From assembly GCF_024347415.1 (NCBI RefSeq), contig NZ_AP025476.1, positions 1,302,001 to 1,366,000 of the forward strand: DNA of 64,000 nt, read 5' to 3'. The translations under genes were made by a program, and so were the position numbers. This DNA comes from Vibrio crassostreae. Its GTDB lineage: Bacteria > Pseudomonadota > Gammaproteobacteria > Enterobacterales > Vibrionaceae. Numbering within the stretch: the stretch's first letter is position 1; each line of letters opens with the position of its first letter. The notes under the pieces are model-generated. The model saw only the letters and a program-made list of their open reading frames with translations. It searched no databases and was not told the origin of the DNA. Positions 25,781 through 33,762 of this stretch are shown in pieces.

Positions 25781-25972
25781 TTATTCGTTCAAAACCGAAA
25801 TCGATTCGACGTTAGAAGAGGAATCAAATCGAACGTTGACCAACACACTTTCACGTTCGAAAGTCACATCATCAAAGTCAGTAGCTGCTATCTTAAATCC
25901 ATTCCTTGCGAACAGACTCGTCACCGTTGTTCGTTGTTTCTGTTCCATTGCGCATGTCAGTAGTTCGTTCAT
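25781..25972 (-). CDS. Small hypothetical protein
   Basis: A 63-residue protein with no family I recognise. I chose ATG 25972 (MNELLTCAMEQ) because GGAG lies 6 bases upstream; the frame also has an ATG at 25984. It begins with a short helix and continues with alternating strands (GFKIAATDFDDVTFERESVLVNVRF), with no signal peptide or membrane segment. The good ribosome site and balanced composition favour a real gene. Its neighbours give no functional hint. Confidence 0.55.
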   Translation of the reverse strand: MNELLTCAMEQKQRTTVTSLFARNGFKIAATDFDDVTFERESVLVNVRFDSSSNVESISVLNE

Positions 25973-26487
25973 CGTGATCTCCATTAGGTAACCGTGTGCA
26001 TAGTGTAAGCGTACAGACTCTACATTATGAGATCAATTGCTTAATTCATAAGCCGCGTTAATGCCTCTGGATGAATGATTTGATCATTCAAATAGCTAAT
26101 GGACGAGAAAGCCTGTCATTACAGTGGTTATGATTACGGCGGTGTTCTGTGACAAGGCTTCAACAACTTTTACGATAGTTATTTCTTACCCAAATTGGAT
26201 TGAAATAAGTGGTTACAAAACGGCTAGGCATTACTTAATTTTTTGCTTTGCTTCTTTCTCGTAATCAATGGAGCGAACTACTTAGAACTTATCGTTCGAG
26301 GTGAAATCTAAGCTTCACGACCGGTAGTATCTATCGGGGTTGTCAATGTTAGGTGGGTATTGTAATAAGTGTTATTAATTGCATAAGCTTGATTTTAACA
26401 TTCCTTTGATTTATAAATTCTCTGCGCATCAATAACTTCATGATTATATTAGTTTTTACTAACCTTTAAATAACATGGAGAAAGGCG
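25973..26487. other. Intergenic stretch without a convincing gene
   Basis: These 515 bases hold no coding frame I trust. An inverted repeat with arms AAGCCTGTCA (26109-26118) and TGACAAGGCTT (26150-26160) could fold as a bulged hairpin in a transcript. The AT-rich 100 bases before 26488 probably contain the promoter of the next gene. Confidence 0.5.
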
Positions 26488-26913
26488 ATGAATAAGAACC
26501 AAACACGCAACGGGTTAGCGAATTTAATGCGATTTCGTAAACCATATAAGGCAACAGACTTCCTTGTCAGTTCTAATGAACTACGAGTTAAGAAAGATGT
26601 TTATAGCTTGCGTAAAATTAAACAGTTAGAAATTCGTCAATTGGGCTTCAAAGAAAACGCTATCAATATTGTTTCACTGGCTTTAGTACTCTCCGCTGCG
26701 ACTTGGGCGTTTGTTCCTCAGTTTGGACTGCCTATGCTTGCGCTGACTTTTATTTTGGCTTTTGTCTCATGGCGAAAATACGAGTTGCGTGCAGAGTTCA
26801 AAGGGGCAGACGAAACCGGTGATCATTGGGTATCAGTGGCTCGTGGTTGTACTCGTGAAGAGTTCAAAATTTTGAAAAACGTCGAATTGACGTTACGAGA
26901 CCAAGTTTCTTAG
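26488..26913 (+). CDS. Hypothetical inner-membrane protein, DUF6232-like
   Basis: A 141-residue protein with two adjacent membrane segments in the middle (INIVSLALVLSAATWAFV and LPMLALTFILAFVSW), a basic N-terminal part predicted to be cytoplasmic and a C-terminal domain of about 55 residues. The pattern of a short strand-rich N-terminus, two helices and a second strand-rich part resembles DUF6232 proteins; I hold that only as a possibility. GGAG-AAAGGCG upstream of ATG 26488 is a good ribosome site. It stands alone with a terminator behind it. Function unknown. Confidence 0.65.
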   Translation: MNKNQTRNGLANLMRFRKPYKATDFLVSSNELRVKKDVYSLRKIKQLEIRQLGFKENAINIVSLALVLSAATWAFVPQFGLPMLALTFILAFVSWRKYELRAEFKGADETGDHWVSVARGCTREEFKILKNVELTLRDQVS

Positions 26914-26952
26914 TAAGCAGAGTGTCGTAATAAGTTAGGTTCAATAATAAAC

Positions 26953-26987
26953 AAGGCTCGTCACTCGTTGGCGAGCTTTTTATTTTC
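26953..26987 (+). terminator. Terminator after the DUF6232-like gene
   Basis: GCTCGTC pairs with GGCGAGC (one G-T pair) around a 7-base loop, followed by TTTTTATTTT. It lies 43 bases after the stop codon. Confidence 0.8.
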
Positions 26988-27115
26988 TGAAAAACATAGA
27001 TAGAGCAGGTTACTTTTATACGTCAACGACGATATTGGCAACTGTGATCTTTATGAATTTTAAGTAACGGTATTTATAATGTTATTTGGACTTTGAACAT
27101 AGGGAGAGAGTGGCG

Positions 27116-27946
27116 GTGAATACACGAGTAAATAAGAGTTTCGTCAAAAAGCTCATCCGGCTAATTGGTTATGTTCTGATGATAATGTTGAGCTATAGTC
27201 GACTTACCAATGCTCAAAGTATCGAGTTTCCTACTTGTGCACAGAGCGAGATTTTGAATACAGAGGTCCACCTTTATGTTGATGAATCTGTGTTAGCCGA
27301 ATATTCCAAAGCATTTATAGCCTCTAAAATAGCGACATGGGAAAGCTATTCGAATCTAGTGTTGAAGAACTCCTGCATTCCTATGACGCGAAAAGTAACC
27401 AAGGTGACTTATACCTCGGCAATCGATAGCCTCTGGTTTCAAGACTTGAGCGCAGCAGAGAGGCTACTCAAATTATCGATGGAAGAGCCAATTAAAGAAA
27501 TCACAGAAGACGGTCATCCTGTTTTTTCAGGGGTTGTGTTTTCTAATTATCATTCTGCGTTCGAGTCTCGATATTGTGGTACCTCATCTCCAGTATCCTA
27601 TTTTTTCTCTTTAGCGATAAACTGCCCAGACTCGACAATGGAACATGAAGTTGGTCATTTGAGTGGTGCTAACCATGACTATAAAACGGTGTTAAAAGAT
27701 TACGCGACTATCGAACATTTTATCGCTGACAGGTACCCGAAAGCGCCCGCATATTCATTCGGTGCTACATGTGCAGAGAGAGGCACTGTAATGTCTTATG
27801 AGCGTGATATTATTCCTGCCTACTCTAGCCCTGAAATTAGAGTGAACGGACAGCAATGTGGAGATAACGCGCATCACAATAATGCGAGAGTGCTTAGAGA
27901 GTTCGCAAATACTCATTTAAAGCTAATAGACTCCAACAAAAATTAG
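27116..27946 (+). CDS. Secreted metzincin-type zinc metalloprotease
   Basis: A 276-residue exported protein. GTG 27116 is preferred: AGGGAGAG lies 7 bases upstream and the result is a signal peptide of about 34 residues ending LTNAQS. The zinc site is HEVGHLSGANHD (about residues 177-188), the extended HExxHxxGxxHD motif of metzincins, followed about 50 residues later by the Met-turn TVMSYE and then YSSPEIRV, matching the SNP-type segment of reprolysin-like proteases. Cysteines near positions 50, 93, 158, 168, 218 and 251 suggest disulphides. Catalytic residues are intact. The protein is small, with no pro-domain I can define and no C-terminal secretion domain, so it may be periplasmic or released. 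Substrate unknown. Confidence 0.82.
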   Translation: MNTRVNKSFVKKLIRLIGYVLMIMLSYSRLTNAQSIEFPTCAQSEILNTEVHLYVDESVLAEYSKAFIASKIATWESYSNLVLKNSCIPMTRKVTKVTYTSAIDSLWFQDLSAAERLLKLSMEEPIKEITEDGHPVFSGVVFSNYHSAFESRYCGTSSPVSYFFSLAINCPDSTMEHEVGHLSGANHDYKTVLKDYATIEHFIADRYPKAPAYSFGATCAERGTVMSYERDIIPAYSSPEIRVNGQQCGDNAHHNNARVLREFANTHLKLIDSNKN

Positions 27947-28010
27947 TCGAGCTAATGCCGAGAATAATCAAATAGTACGATGGCGTTTGAAAACAGGATA
28001 AGGAAAGTGA

Positions 28011-28532
28011 ATGGACATAACGATAAGACCAGCAATGCCGAGCGAATTGGCTACCATTTATGCTTTGGTTATCTCAAACGATGAGTGGACTAAGTTTAAT
28101 GGCCCTTATTTTTCGTATTCTCATCCGTCATTAGAAAGTTTTGAAGCGCATTCGTTCAAACGACTGATCGAGGGCGATGATCTACAGCTGGTGGTTGTCG
28201 ACGGTGTACCTGTTGGAACCGTGAGTTGCTACTGGGAATGCGAAGAGACACGCTGGCTCGAAGCCGGAGTGGTGATTTATAACTCTGATTATTGGGGGAA
28301 GGGGATCGCAGCATTAGCACTTCCGCTCTGGATTACTTACCTATTCGACAACAAACAGATTGAGCGTGTGGGGCTAACTACTTGGTCAGGTAACCCGCGC
28401 ATGATGTCTCTTGCTTTGAAGCTAGGTTTCCAGCAAGAGGCGAAGCTGAGAAAGGTGCGATATTACCAAGGCGAGTATTATGACTCGGTGAAGTATGGGG
28501 TGCTGCGTAGCGAGTGGATGGAGAGAGGATAG
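28011..28532 (+). CDS. GNAT-family N-acetyltransferase (RimJ/RimL-like)
   Basis: A 173-residue protein with the GNAT fold: N-terminal IRPAMPSELATIYALV, the central strand LEAGVVIYNSDYWGKGIAALAL (motif A, acetyl-CoA pyrophosphate loop), and WSGNPRMMSLALKLGFQQEAKLRK (motif B). The order matches RimJ/RimL-type acetyltransferases, which acetylate protein N-termini or small molecules. The substrate cannot be told. It starts 64 bases after the metzincin stop on the same strand; AAGGAAAG precedes ATG 28011. Confidence 0.9.
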   Translation: MDITIRPAMPSELATIYALVISNDEWTKFNGPYFSYSHPSLESFEAHSFKRLIEGDDLQLVVVDGVPVGTVSCYWECEETRWLEAGVVIYNSDYWGKGIAALALPLWITYLFDNKQIERVGLTTWSGNPRMMSLALKLGFQQEAKLRKVRYYQGEYYDSVKYGVLRSEWMERG

Positions 28533-28645
28533 CGACAAATATCTGTTTTTCTGCTTGACGGTTCCCTATCGATTCAGTGGTAACACCCTGATCTAAAAAG
28601 CAAGAGCGAGCGTATTTCTATCAGTTAATTGATGGTGAGTATGTA

Positions 28646-28897
28646 ATGAAGTTATCTAAAGAGAATGAATCAAGAATTATAGAAATGGCGTGGGAAGATA
28701 GAACCCCGTTTGAGGCCATAGAGCTGCAATTTGGTTTGAATGAATCACAGGTGATTCGTTTTATGCGTAGCCATATGAAGCCGGGTAGCTTCAAATTGTG
28801 GCGCGCTCGCGTCGCAGGTCGTGCGACAAAACATGTAAAACTTCGTAGCTCTGAAGTGTCGAGAGGTTATTGTCCAACTCAGTACAAGCATCGTTAA
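28646..28897 (+). CDS. DUF2805 / TIGR03643 family protein
   Basis: An 83-residue basic protein. IIEMAWEDRTPFEAIELQFGLNESQVIRFMRSHMKPGSFKLWRARV is the typical core of the TIGR03643/DUF2805 family, a helix-turn-helix-like fold found widely in marine proteobacteria and Bacteroidetes. The C-terminus is rich in Arg and Lys (AGRATKHVKLRSS), consistent with nucleic-acid binding, which is inference. Function has not been established as far as I know. Confidence 0.85.
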   Translation: MKLSKENESRIIEMAWEDRTPFEAIELQFGLNESQVIRFMRSHMKPGSFKLWRARVAGRATKHVKLRSSEVSRGYCPTQYKHR

Positions 28898-28946
28898 AAG
28901 AGGGGATGCCAAGTCAGTATCCCAAATCAATACTCAGATATGGGGA

Positions 28947-29360
28947 ATGAAAGAAATGAAGGTAATGAAACAATTTTGTGCTCTACTTTTAGTGCTGCTT
29001 AGCTTCGGCATCAGTCATGTTCAAGCGAATGATACGCGACTTAAGCAAGCTTACGAAAATCACCACAGCGACGTTCAGGTGCGCGGATCGGGTACGGTGT
29101 ATCGAGTAATGCCAGATGATAATAAAGGTTCTCGGCATCAGAAATTCATTTTACGACTTGATAGCGGACAAACATTGTTAGTCGCACATAATATTGACTT
29201 AGCGCCTCGTGTTCAGGATCTGGCAAAGGGCGATCGAGTTGAATTTTATGGTGAATATGAATGGAACAAGAAAGGTGGCGTAATGCACTGGACGCACAAA
29301 GACCCTCGTAATCATCACACTCATGGTTGGTTGAAGCATAACGGGAAAGTATACGAGTAA
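28947..29360 (+). CDS. DUF3465 domain exported protein
   Basis: A 137-residue protein with a Sec signal (FCALLLVLLSFGISHVQA, then NDTR) and one domain containing GSGTVYRVMPDDNKGSRHQKFILRL, LLVAHNIDLAPRV, GDRVEFYGEYEWN and MHWTHKDPRNHHTHGWLKHNG. This is the DUF3465 family, small periplasmic OB-like proteins with a His-rich end. The His cluster suggests metal binding, which is inference. Three in-frame ATGs (28947, 28956, 28965) compete; the first is reported but the second has better spacing from GGGG. Confidence 0.85.
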   Translation: MKEMKVMKQFCALLLVLLSFGISHVQANDTRLKQAYENHHSDVQVRGSGTVYRVMPDDNKGSRHQKFILRLDSGQTLLVAHNIDLAPRVQDLAKGDRVEFYGEYEWNKKGGVMHWTHKDPRNHHTHGWLKHNGKVYE

Positions 29361-29409
29361 ACACCTCCGAGACTTTTCCTTTCAGGCTATAAGATAAAAA
29401 GGAATTTTG

Positions 29410-29544
29410 ATGTTTAAGCTGGAAACTGACAGGTTGATTCTTCGAGATATGGATCTCGAAGACGAGTGTGCCTTTGTTGCGATGTCTCAGGTGCAAAGTG
29501 TCATCATTGTGCGGTGGCTTTGTTTGTGTCGATTTATGTTTTAG
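29410..29544 (+). pseudogene. Truncated GNAT acetyltransferase (5' fragment)
   Basis: ATG 29410, with AAGGA 6 to 8 bases upstream, opens a frame that starts exactly like a RimJ-type acetyltransferase (FKLETDRLILRDMDLEDECA) but loses similarity after about 29 codons and stops at codon 45. The rest of the acetyltransferase is absent. The break coincides with the start of an AT-rich segment, so insertion or deletion probably removed the remainder. Confidence 0.65.
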
Positions 29545-29846
29545 AGTGAAATACCAGTCTTAGTTGAATTAAATAATATGGTATTTATGACGGCAGGGAA
29601 AAGTGTAAATGATTTTTGAGTGGTATATTTTTATTAGTCTTATGCGTGTAAGGTGTCAAATAGACAAAGTGCAGTTGTGAGGCGGCACATTGTCTGTATA
29701 TTGTGAATAGGTTTATAGTCATAATGAGGAACCAGACATTGTGGAATCAAGATTGAATGATAACTTCAGCTAATCGTAATACGAATAGCGATATCATTAT
29801 ACTCAATGCAAAAAATGGTAACATACCGATAGTAACCATAGATAGT
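29545..29846. other. AT-rich intergenic stretch, no gene seen
   Basis: These 302 bases between the acetyltransferase fragment and the orphan gene contain no coding frame, clear hairpin or recognisable attachment site. Base composition is much more AT-rich than the housekeeping regions. Confidence 0.5.
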
Positions 29847-30338
29847 TTAAAAAAAATTCTCATTGTTAACCTCAGTGGTCAGTAAATTGACGTTAGTTTG
29901 CTTATGGGTTAAACCTTTCATTTTACTAAGGTTTCTTTGTGTATAAATGTACTGGCTTTTCATCGATGAAATGTATTCTTCATGGGTTTTTTCTAGGTTT
30001 ATTAGTGAAAAATCTTGTTTTATTTTTGCCAAAAAAGACTCTTTTGTGTAAATAGGCCCGAACCAATCGATGGCGTGAAAGTCGATATAATCATCTTTTC
30101 CATTTTTTACAATTATGCCCTGATTATGATGGAAATTAGTTTTTTCAAAATGAAAACTATAATTGAATTTTATTAACCTCGCTTCAACTTTTAATCTTAC
30201 CTTTATCTGGTACCTATTATTCGTAGTGTCTTCAAAAAAAATCACCTCAATGTCCTCTAAGTATTGATTTTCATGCGCTAGTATTTTAGTTTTAATTGAT
30301 GAAATGTTGTTAATGAACTCTTTTATTTTATGTGTCAT
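29847..30338 (-). CDS. AT-rich orphan hypothetical protein
   Basis: A 163-residue soluble protein rich in Lys, Asn, Ile and Phe, in a strongly AT-rich setting unlike its neighbours. I recognise no family. The middle shows alternating strands (IEVIFFEDTTNNRYQIKVRLKVEARLIKFNYSF is strand-like) and the C-terminus is helical with many Lys and Gln. AGGGA lies 6 bases upstream of ATG 30338, supporting translation. Composition and isolation suggest horizontal acquisition. Confidence 0.55.
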   Translation of the reverse strand: MTHKIKEFINNISSIKTKILAHENQYLEDIEVIFFEDTTNNRYQIKVRLKVEARLIKFNYSFHFEKTNFHHNQGIIVKNGKDDYIDFHAIDWFGPIYTKESFLAKIKQDFSLINLEKTHEEYISSMKSQYIYTQRNLSKMKGLTHKQTNVNLLTTEVNNENFF

Positions 30339-30868
30339 AAAATATCCCTTATTTATTTTAAGATATTAATTGGCATGTTTGGTTACTAATCATTTATTGT
30401 TAGTGGATGTTTTGAATTATCTCCGTAATGTCAATTTTTAAAAACAGAACACTCATGCTGAACATAAAAAATCACGGTTAATATTCCGAAAGTAAGTACT
30501 TTTTCTTGTATTAATATTTTATACATTTGGATTTTCTCGTTGATGACCAGGAGTGTGTTTTACTACAAGAAAATTTGATCTGAAATATTAAGCACACACC
30601 AATAAGCTACTGGTTCTTGGGTATCTTATATATCGAAAAGTAGGGAAGGTATGAATTAGAGAAATTCAAAATTGAAGCTATTGGAAAGGTGAATTTTTTA
30701 TGCTCTTGTAATGCATTATTCATATGAATAGATGTTTGAAATTAAATGAAGGTTTTAGTGGGATTTAGGTGTTTGATTTTATTTATACATAAAGTGGGGG
30801 AGAGGAAAGTTTATTAGTTTCAGTGTATTGCGCGAGATTTACGACGTTTTTGAGGGCTCAAAAACGGT
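30339..30868. other. AT-rich intergenic stretch before the rplY terminator
   Basis: About 530 bases with low G+C and no credible coding frame. The part next to 30338 probably contains the promoter of the orphan gene. No insertion-sequence ends, integron-type sites or tRNA were found by eye. Confidence 0.5.
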
Positions 30869-30899
30869 GAAACCCCGATGTTGGTAGCATCGGGGTTTC
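30857..30899 (-). terminator. Terminator of rplY
   Basis: A perfect 12-bp stem (GAAACCCCGATG with its complement) and 7-base loop lies 87 bases beyond the rplY stop. Read on the minus strand it is followed by ACCGTTTTTG, so it serves rplY. Confidence 0.75.
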
Positions 30900-30986
30900 G
30901 AATTTCTAGATTTCTCGACTGGTAAGATCGATTATCTTTTCTATGCAGAAGGCTGGATTAATCCAATCTTATTCCTTGGTAGGGAA

Positions 30987-31265
30987 TTAGATACGGATGA
31001 AGTCCATGTGCTCAACTTTTGGCTTGAACGCGTGACGTTGAACGTCTTGTGGCTTAACCTTAACTTCTGCGCCGTCAATCAGTAGAGTGATTGCTTCGTA
31101 GAATTCAGGCTTGTCCATTTGGTTGATCACGTCAGCGTGAACAAGTTCGATAGCTACAGCTTCAGCTTCGCCACCGTAGATTACAGCTGGGAATTTACCA
31201 GCGTGACGTAGGCGGCGGCTCGCACCTTTACCTAGTTCAGTACGTACTACTGCTTCAAATTTCAT
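30987..31265 (-). CDS. rplY: 50S ribosomal protein L25
   Basis: A 92-residue short-form L25 (no CTC extension), close to the 94-residue E. coli protein. Family signatures are [25 protein letters not shown] at the start and [25 protein letters not shown] at the end. L25 binds 5S rRNA in the large ribosomal subunit. It is a single-gene unit with its own terminator and a leader containing a hairpin (31298-31325). Confidence 0.97.
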   Translation of the reverse strand: MKFEAVVRTELGKGASRRLRHAGKFPAVIYGGEAEAVAIELVHADVINQMDKPEFYEAITLLIDGAEVKVKPQDVQRHAFKPKVEHMDFIRI

Positions 31266-31297
31266 AGTTTTACTCTCAAATTAGTAAAAATTAACTT

Positions 31298-31325
31298 CAC
31301 ACCTCAATGCGACCTTGAGTGTGTG
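31298..31325 (-). promoter_or_regulatory. Hairpin in the rplY leader
   Basis: CACACCTCAA and TTGAGTGTGTG pair, with one extra base, around a 7-base loop, 33 bases upstream of the rplY start codon and on the transcribed side. There is no T-run on the rplY strand, so it is not a terminator. It could be a structured leader for translational feedback or stability; this is inference. The remaining 31326-31634 shows no gene. Confidence 0.4.
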
Positions 31326-31634
31326 GTAATGCTTAGACACAAACGAGTTCATGCTTAAGCGAGCGCGGATACTAACATCACATTCCAATATGAGCAAGTA
31401 AGAAGCCCATCTCAAAGTGAATTTCCTTAGATAATGGGTTCATTTGGAGATAAAACGTTCGCTAACGCTTGTTTCGCGTATTTTAACCCCTTTTACAGCA
31501 CCACTCTCATCTATTTATATCACTGCTAAATCATCAAGTTAATGAACGGAAAATGAATGTTTGCCTAAGACTTGGTTAAGGCTTGGTTCGTTAATCTTAG
31601 TGTTAATTAAACAGCAGAATGAATAGGTGAACAT

Positions 31635-32363
31635 ATGGAACCGGTAAGCATTGTCGTAATTACGCTAAACGAAGAGAAACGCATTAGCCGCTTAATGGAA
31701 GAGCTGAGCGTGCAAACCCACCAGGAGTTTGAAGTAATTGTTGTCGACTCGAACAGTGAAGATAACACAAGAGAAGTGGCACAAGCTTATGAAAACGCGT
31801 TGCCAAAATTAACTGTTCATCATATGGAAAATCGTGGTGTGAGCCTTGGCCGAAACACAGGTGCGTCATTGGCGCAATACAACAGGATCCTTTTCTTAGA
31901 TGCCGATGTGAGCTTGCCTCGAAATTTCCTTGCGAAAGCGCTTTACGAGCTAGAAGAGAAGAAGCTTGAAGTGGCCGGAGTGTACATGAGTTCGAAAGGT
32001 CTGCCGCTTGTGCACAAGCTTGGTTACGGGCTATTTAACGCAGGTTTGTTTACTACCCAGTTCTTTTTCCCGACGGCGATTGGTGCGTGTATTTTCTCGA
32101 CGAAACGAGCGCATGAGGAGATCGGTGGGTTCGATGAAGAGATCGTACTGTGTGAAGATTGTGACTATGTAAAACGAGCGAGCAGAACATGGCGATTTAG
32201 ATTCCTAAATATGACTTTTGGCTTTGACCCACGTCGTTTAGACCAAGATGGCGTTGTGAAGACAGGCTCTACTTATCTTAAAGCCAATGTAAGACGCTTT
32301 TTTAAAGGCGAAATGCGTAACAACGAGATGAACTACAAGTTTGGTCACTACAAAGAACAGTAA
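31635..32363 (+). CDS. Family 2 glycosyltransferase
   Basis: A 242-residue GT-A fold glycosyltransferase. VSIVVITLNEEKRISRLMEEL begins the nucleotide-sugar domain, VIVVDSNSEDNT follows, LFLDADV is the DxD metal site, and GGFDEEIVLCEDCDYVKRA carries the ED acceptor-side motif. AGGTGAACAT precedes ATG 31635. Its stop is 14 bases from the DedA/LssY gene, so the two are probably co-transcribed and act on a membrane lipid or envelope glycan; the substrate is not known. Confidence 0.9.
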   Translation: MEPVSIVVITLNEEKRISRLMEELSVQTHQEFEVIVVDSNSEDNTREVAQAYENALPKLTVHHMENRGVSLGRNTGASLAQYNRILFLDADVSLPRNFLAKALYELEEKKLEVAGVYMSSKGLPLVHKLGYGLFNAGLFTTQFFFPTAIGACIFSTKRAHEEIGGFDEEIVLCEDCDYVKRASRTWRFRFLNMTFGFDPRRLDQDGVVKTGSTYLKANVRRFFKGEMRNNEMNYKFGHYKEQ

Positions 32364-32377
32364 GCATTGAGGTTGTT

Positions 32378-33685
32378 ATGTTTGATGGACTAGGGCTTTT
32401 TCTGGGAGCATTGGGTGATGCTCTCATTGGCCCAAACCTATTTGTACCGGGAGAGCCCTTCTTTATCGCAGCGGGCTTTCAGCTGTATTCAGGTGCATGG
32501 ATGGCGTTGGTTTTAGTGATGCTAGGTGGGTTGCTTGGTGACCAACTCAGTTATTTCATTGGTTATAAATACGGTGCTAAGGCGCAACGAAGGCTCATTA
32601 AGTTTCGTCCTAAAACCAAAAGATTAATTGCGCGCTGCCGCTATCTGGTTGCTCGCAAAGGCACGTACATCATTCTTTTTGCTCGTTTGTTAGGGCCTAT
32701 TGCTTGGGTTGTGCCATTTATAGCTGGCTCGCATCGTGTACCGTGGCGCAACTTCAGTGCATTAGCCGTTATCGGCTTAGCCCTTGGTGGTGGGCAGTTT
32801 GTTGCTTGGGGTATGTTACTGGCACACGGCGTTGAAAACTTTCCGTGGCTTAATAGCCTTAAGGTATTTATCTCTGAGCATCATAGTTTGATCGTCGGGG
32901 TATTAGCGGTATTGGTTTTCACCATTATTGGTTATCGAATGAAGTGGCGACGTTTGGTACTTAAGTCGAGTGCGCTGTTATTGGCATGGGTATTGTTTGC
33001 AAACTACGCTCACTTTTTTTGGAAAGCGGATGACTTTCAGAATCAACCAGAGACGGCTCAAATAAACAAAGTCGACTGGAATTCGGTTACCTATAAAGCA
33101 TTCCCAGGCAAATCGTCATTCTATTCAGCGCAAGCGATCAACGTCATTTATGTTGGCGCAACCCCAAGAGACTTAATGAAGCAATTAGGCTGGATAGAGA
33201 ATCAAACATTCTCTCGAAATGAGATTGAATGGGCTGGTTATCTCGCATTGCTTAGAGACAAAACGCCACCTGTGTCTGATTTATATTGGCGAGATAAGCC
33301 ACAAGATATGGCGTTTCAATTGCCGGGTAACCTGATGAAGCGCAGCCATATTCGCTGGTGGCGTGCAGGTGTTGATATTAAAACTAACCAGCCTCAGTGG
33401 TTAGGCGCAATTAGCTATGACGATGGCCTTAAAGTCACGCCTTACTCAGGCATTGTGACCGTACTTCATAACATTGACCCTAATGTTGATGAAGAGCGAG
33501 ATAGGCTCGCTAATCAGATACGAATGTCACTACCTGACATCGAGCTAGACAAGTACCCATTGGCAACGGTGGAAGTGATTAATGAAGATCATGACTATTA
33601 TACAGATGGTAGGATTTTAATGATTGGATCAACGACCCTGAGTGATGATTCGCAAGCTTTGGATGTTGCTGTGAACGATATATAG
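32378..33685 (+). CDS. DedA-family membrane protein with LssY C-terminal domain
   Basis: A 435-residue protein with two parts. Residues 1-190 are a DedA (SNARE-associated) domain: PGEPFFIAAGFQLYSG, GGLLGDQLSYFIGYKYG, and FARLLGPIAWVVPFIAGSHRVPWRNF. DedA proteins are flippase-like and help recycle membrane lipid carriers. After another membrane segment (LVLKSSALLLAWVLFANYAHFFW) comes an LssY-type periplasmic domain (NVIYVGATPRDLMKQLGW, DLYWRDKPQDMAFQ, RSHIRWWRAG). The fusion is known in gammaproteobacteria. Coupling to the glycosyltransferase upstream suggests a role in envelope lipid or glycan handling. Confidence 0.88.
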   Translation: MFDGLGLFLGALGDALIGPNLFVPGEPFFIAAGFQLYSGAWMALVLVMLGGLLGDQLSYFIGYKYGAKAQRRLIKFRPKTKRLIARCRYLVARKGTYIILFARLLGPIAWVVPFIAGSHRVPWRNFSALAVIGLALGGGQFVAWGMLLAHGVENFPWLNSLKVFISEHHSLIVGVLAVLVFTIIGYRMKWRRLVLKSSALLLAWVLFANYAHFFWKADDFQNQPETAQINKVDWNSVTYKAFPGKSSFYSAQAINVIYVGATPRDLMKQLGWIENQTFSRNEIEWAGYLALLRDKTPPVSDLYWRDKPQDMAFQLPGNLMKRSHIRWWRAGVDIKTNQPQWLGAISYDDGLKVTPYSGIVTVLHNIDPNVDEERDRLANQIRMSLPDIELDKYPLATVEVINEDHDYYTDGRILMIGSTTLSDDSQALDVAVNDI

Positions 33686-33710
33686 GGTCGTATATAAGGT
33701 CGATTGAACT

Positions 33711-33740
33711 AAGCCCTAGCATTGCGCTAGGGCTTATTGC
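33711..33740. terminator. Terminator between converging DedA/LssY and histidine kinase genes
   Basis: AAGCCCTAGC and GCTAGGGCTT form a perfect 10-bp stem around ATTGC. It lies 25 bases from each gene end; T-runs are short on both sides, so it is likely bidirectional. Confidence 0.7.
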
Positions 33741-33762
33741 GTTTAACTTTTACTGAACGTGG

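Noticed and set aside
26072..26134. 20-codon frame starting MNDLIIQIANG
   Set aside because: No ribosome site and no recognisable family; too short to support.
29545..30986. Integron cassette or attC sites
   Set aside because: No VCR/attC-like core sites or tandem cassette structure could be found; only one gene is present.
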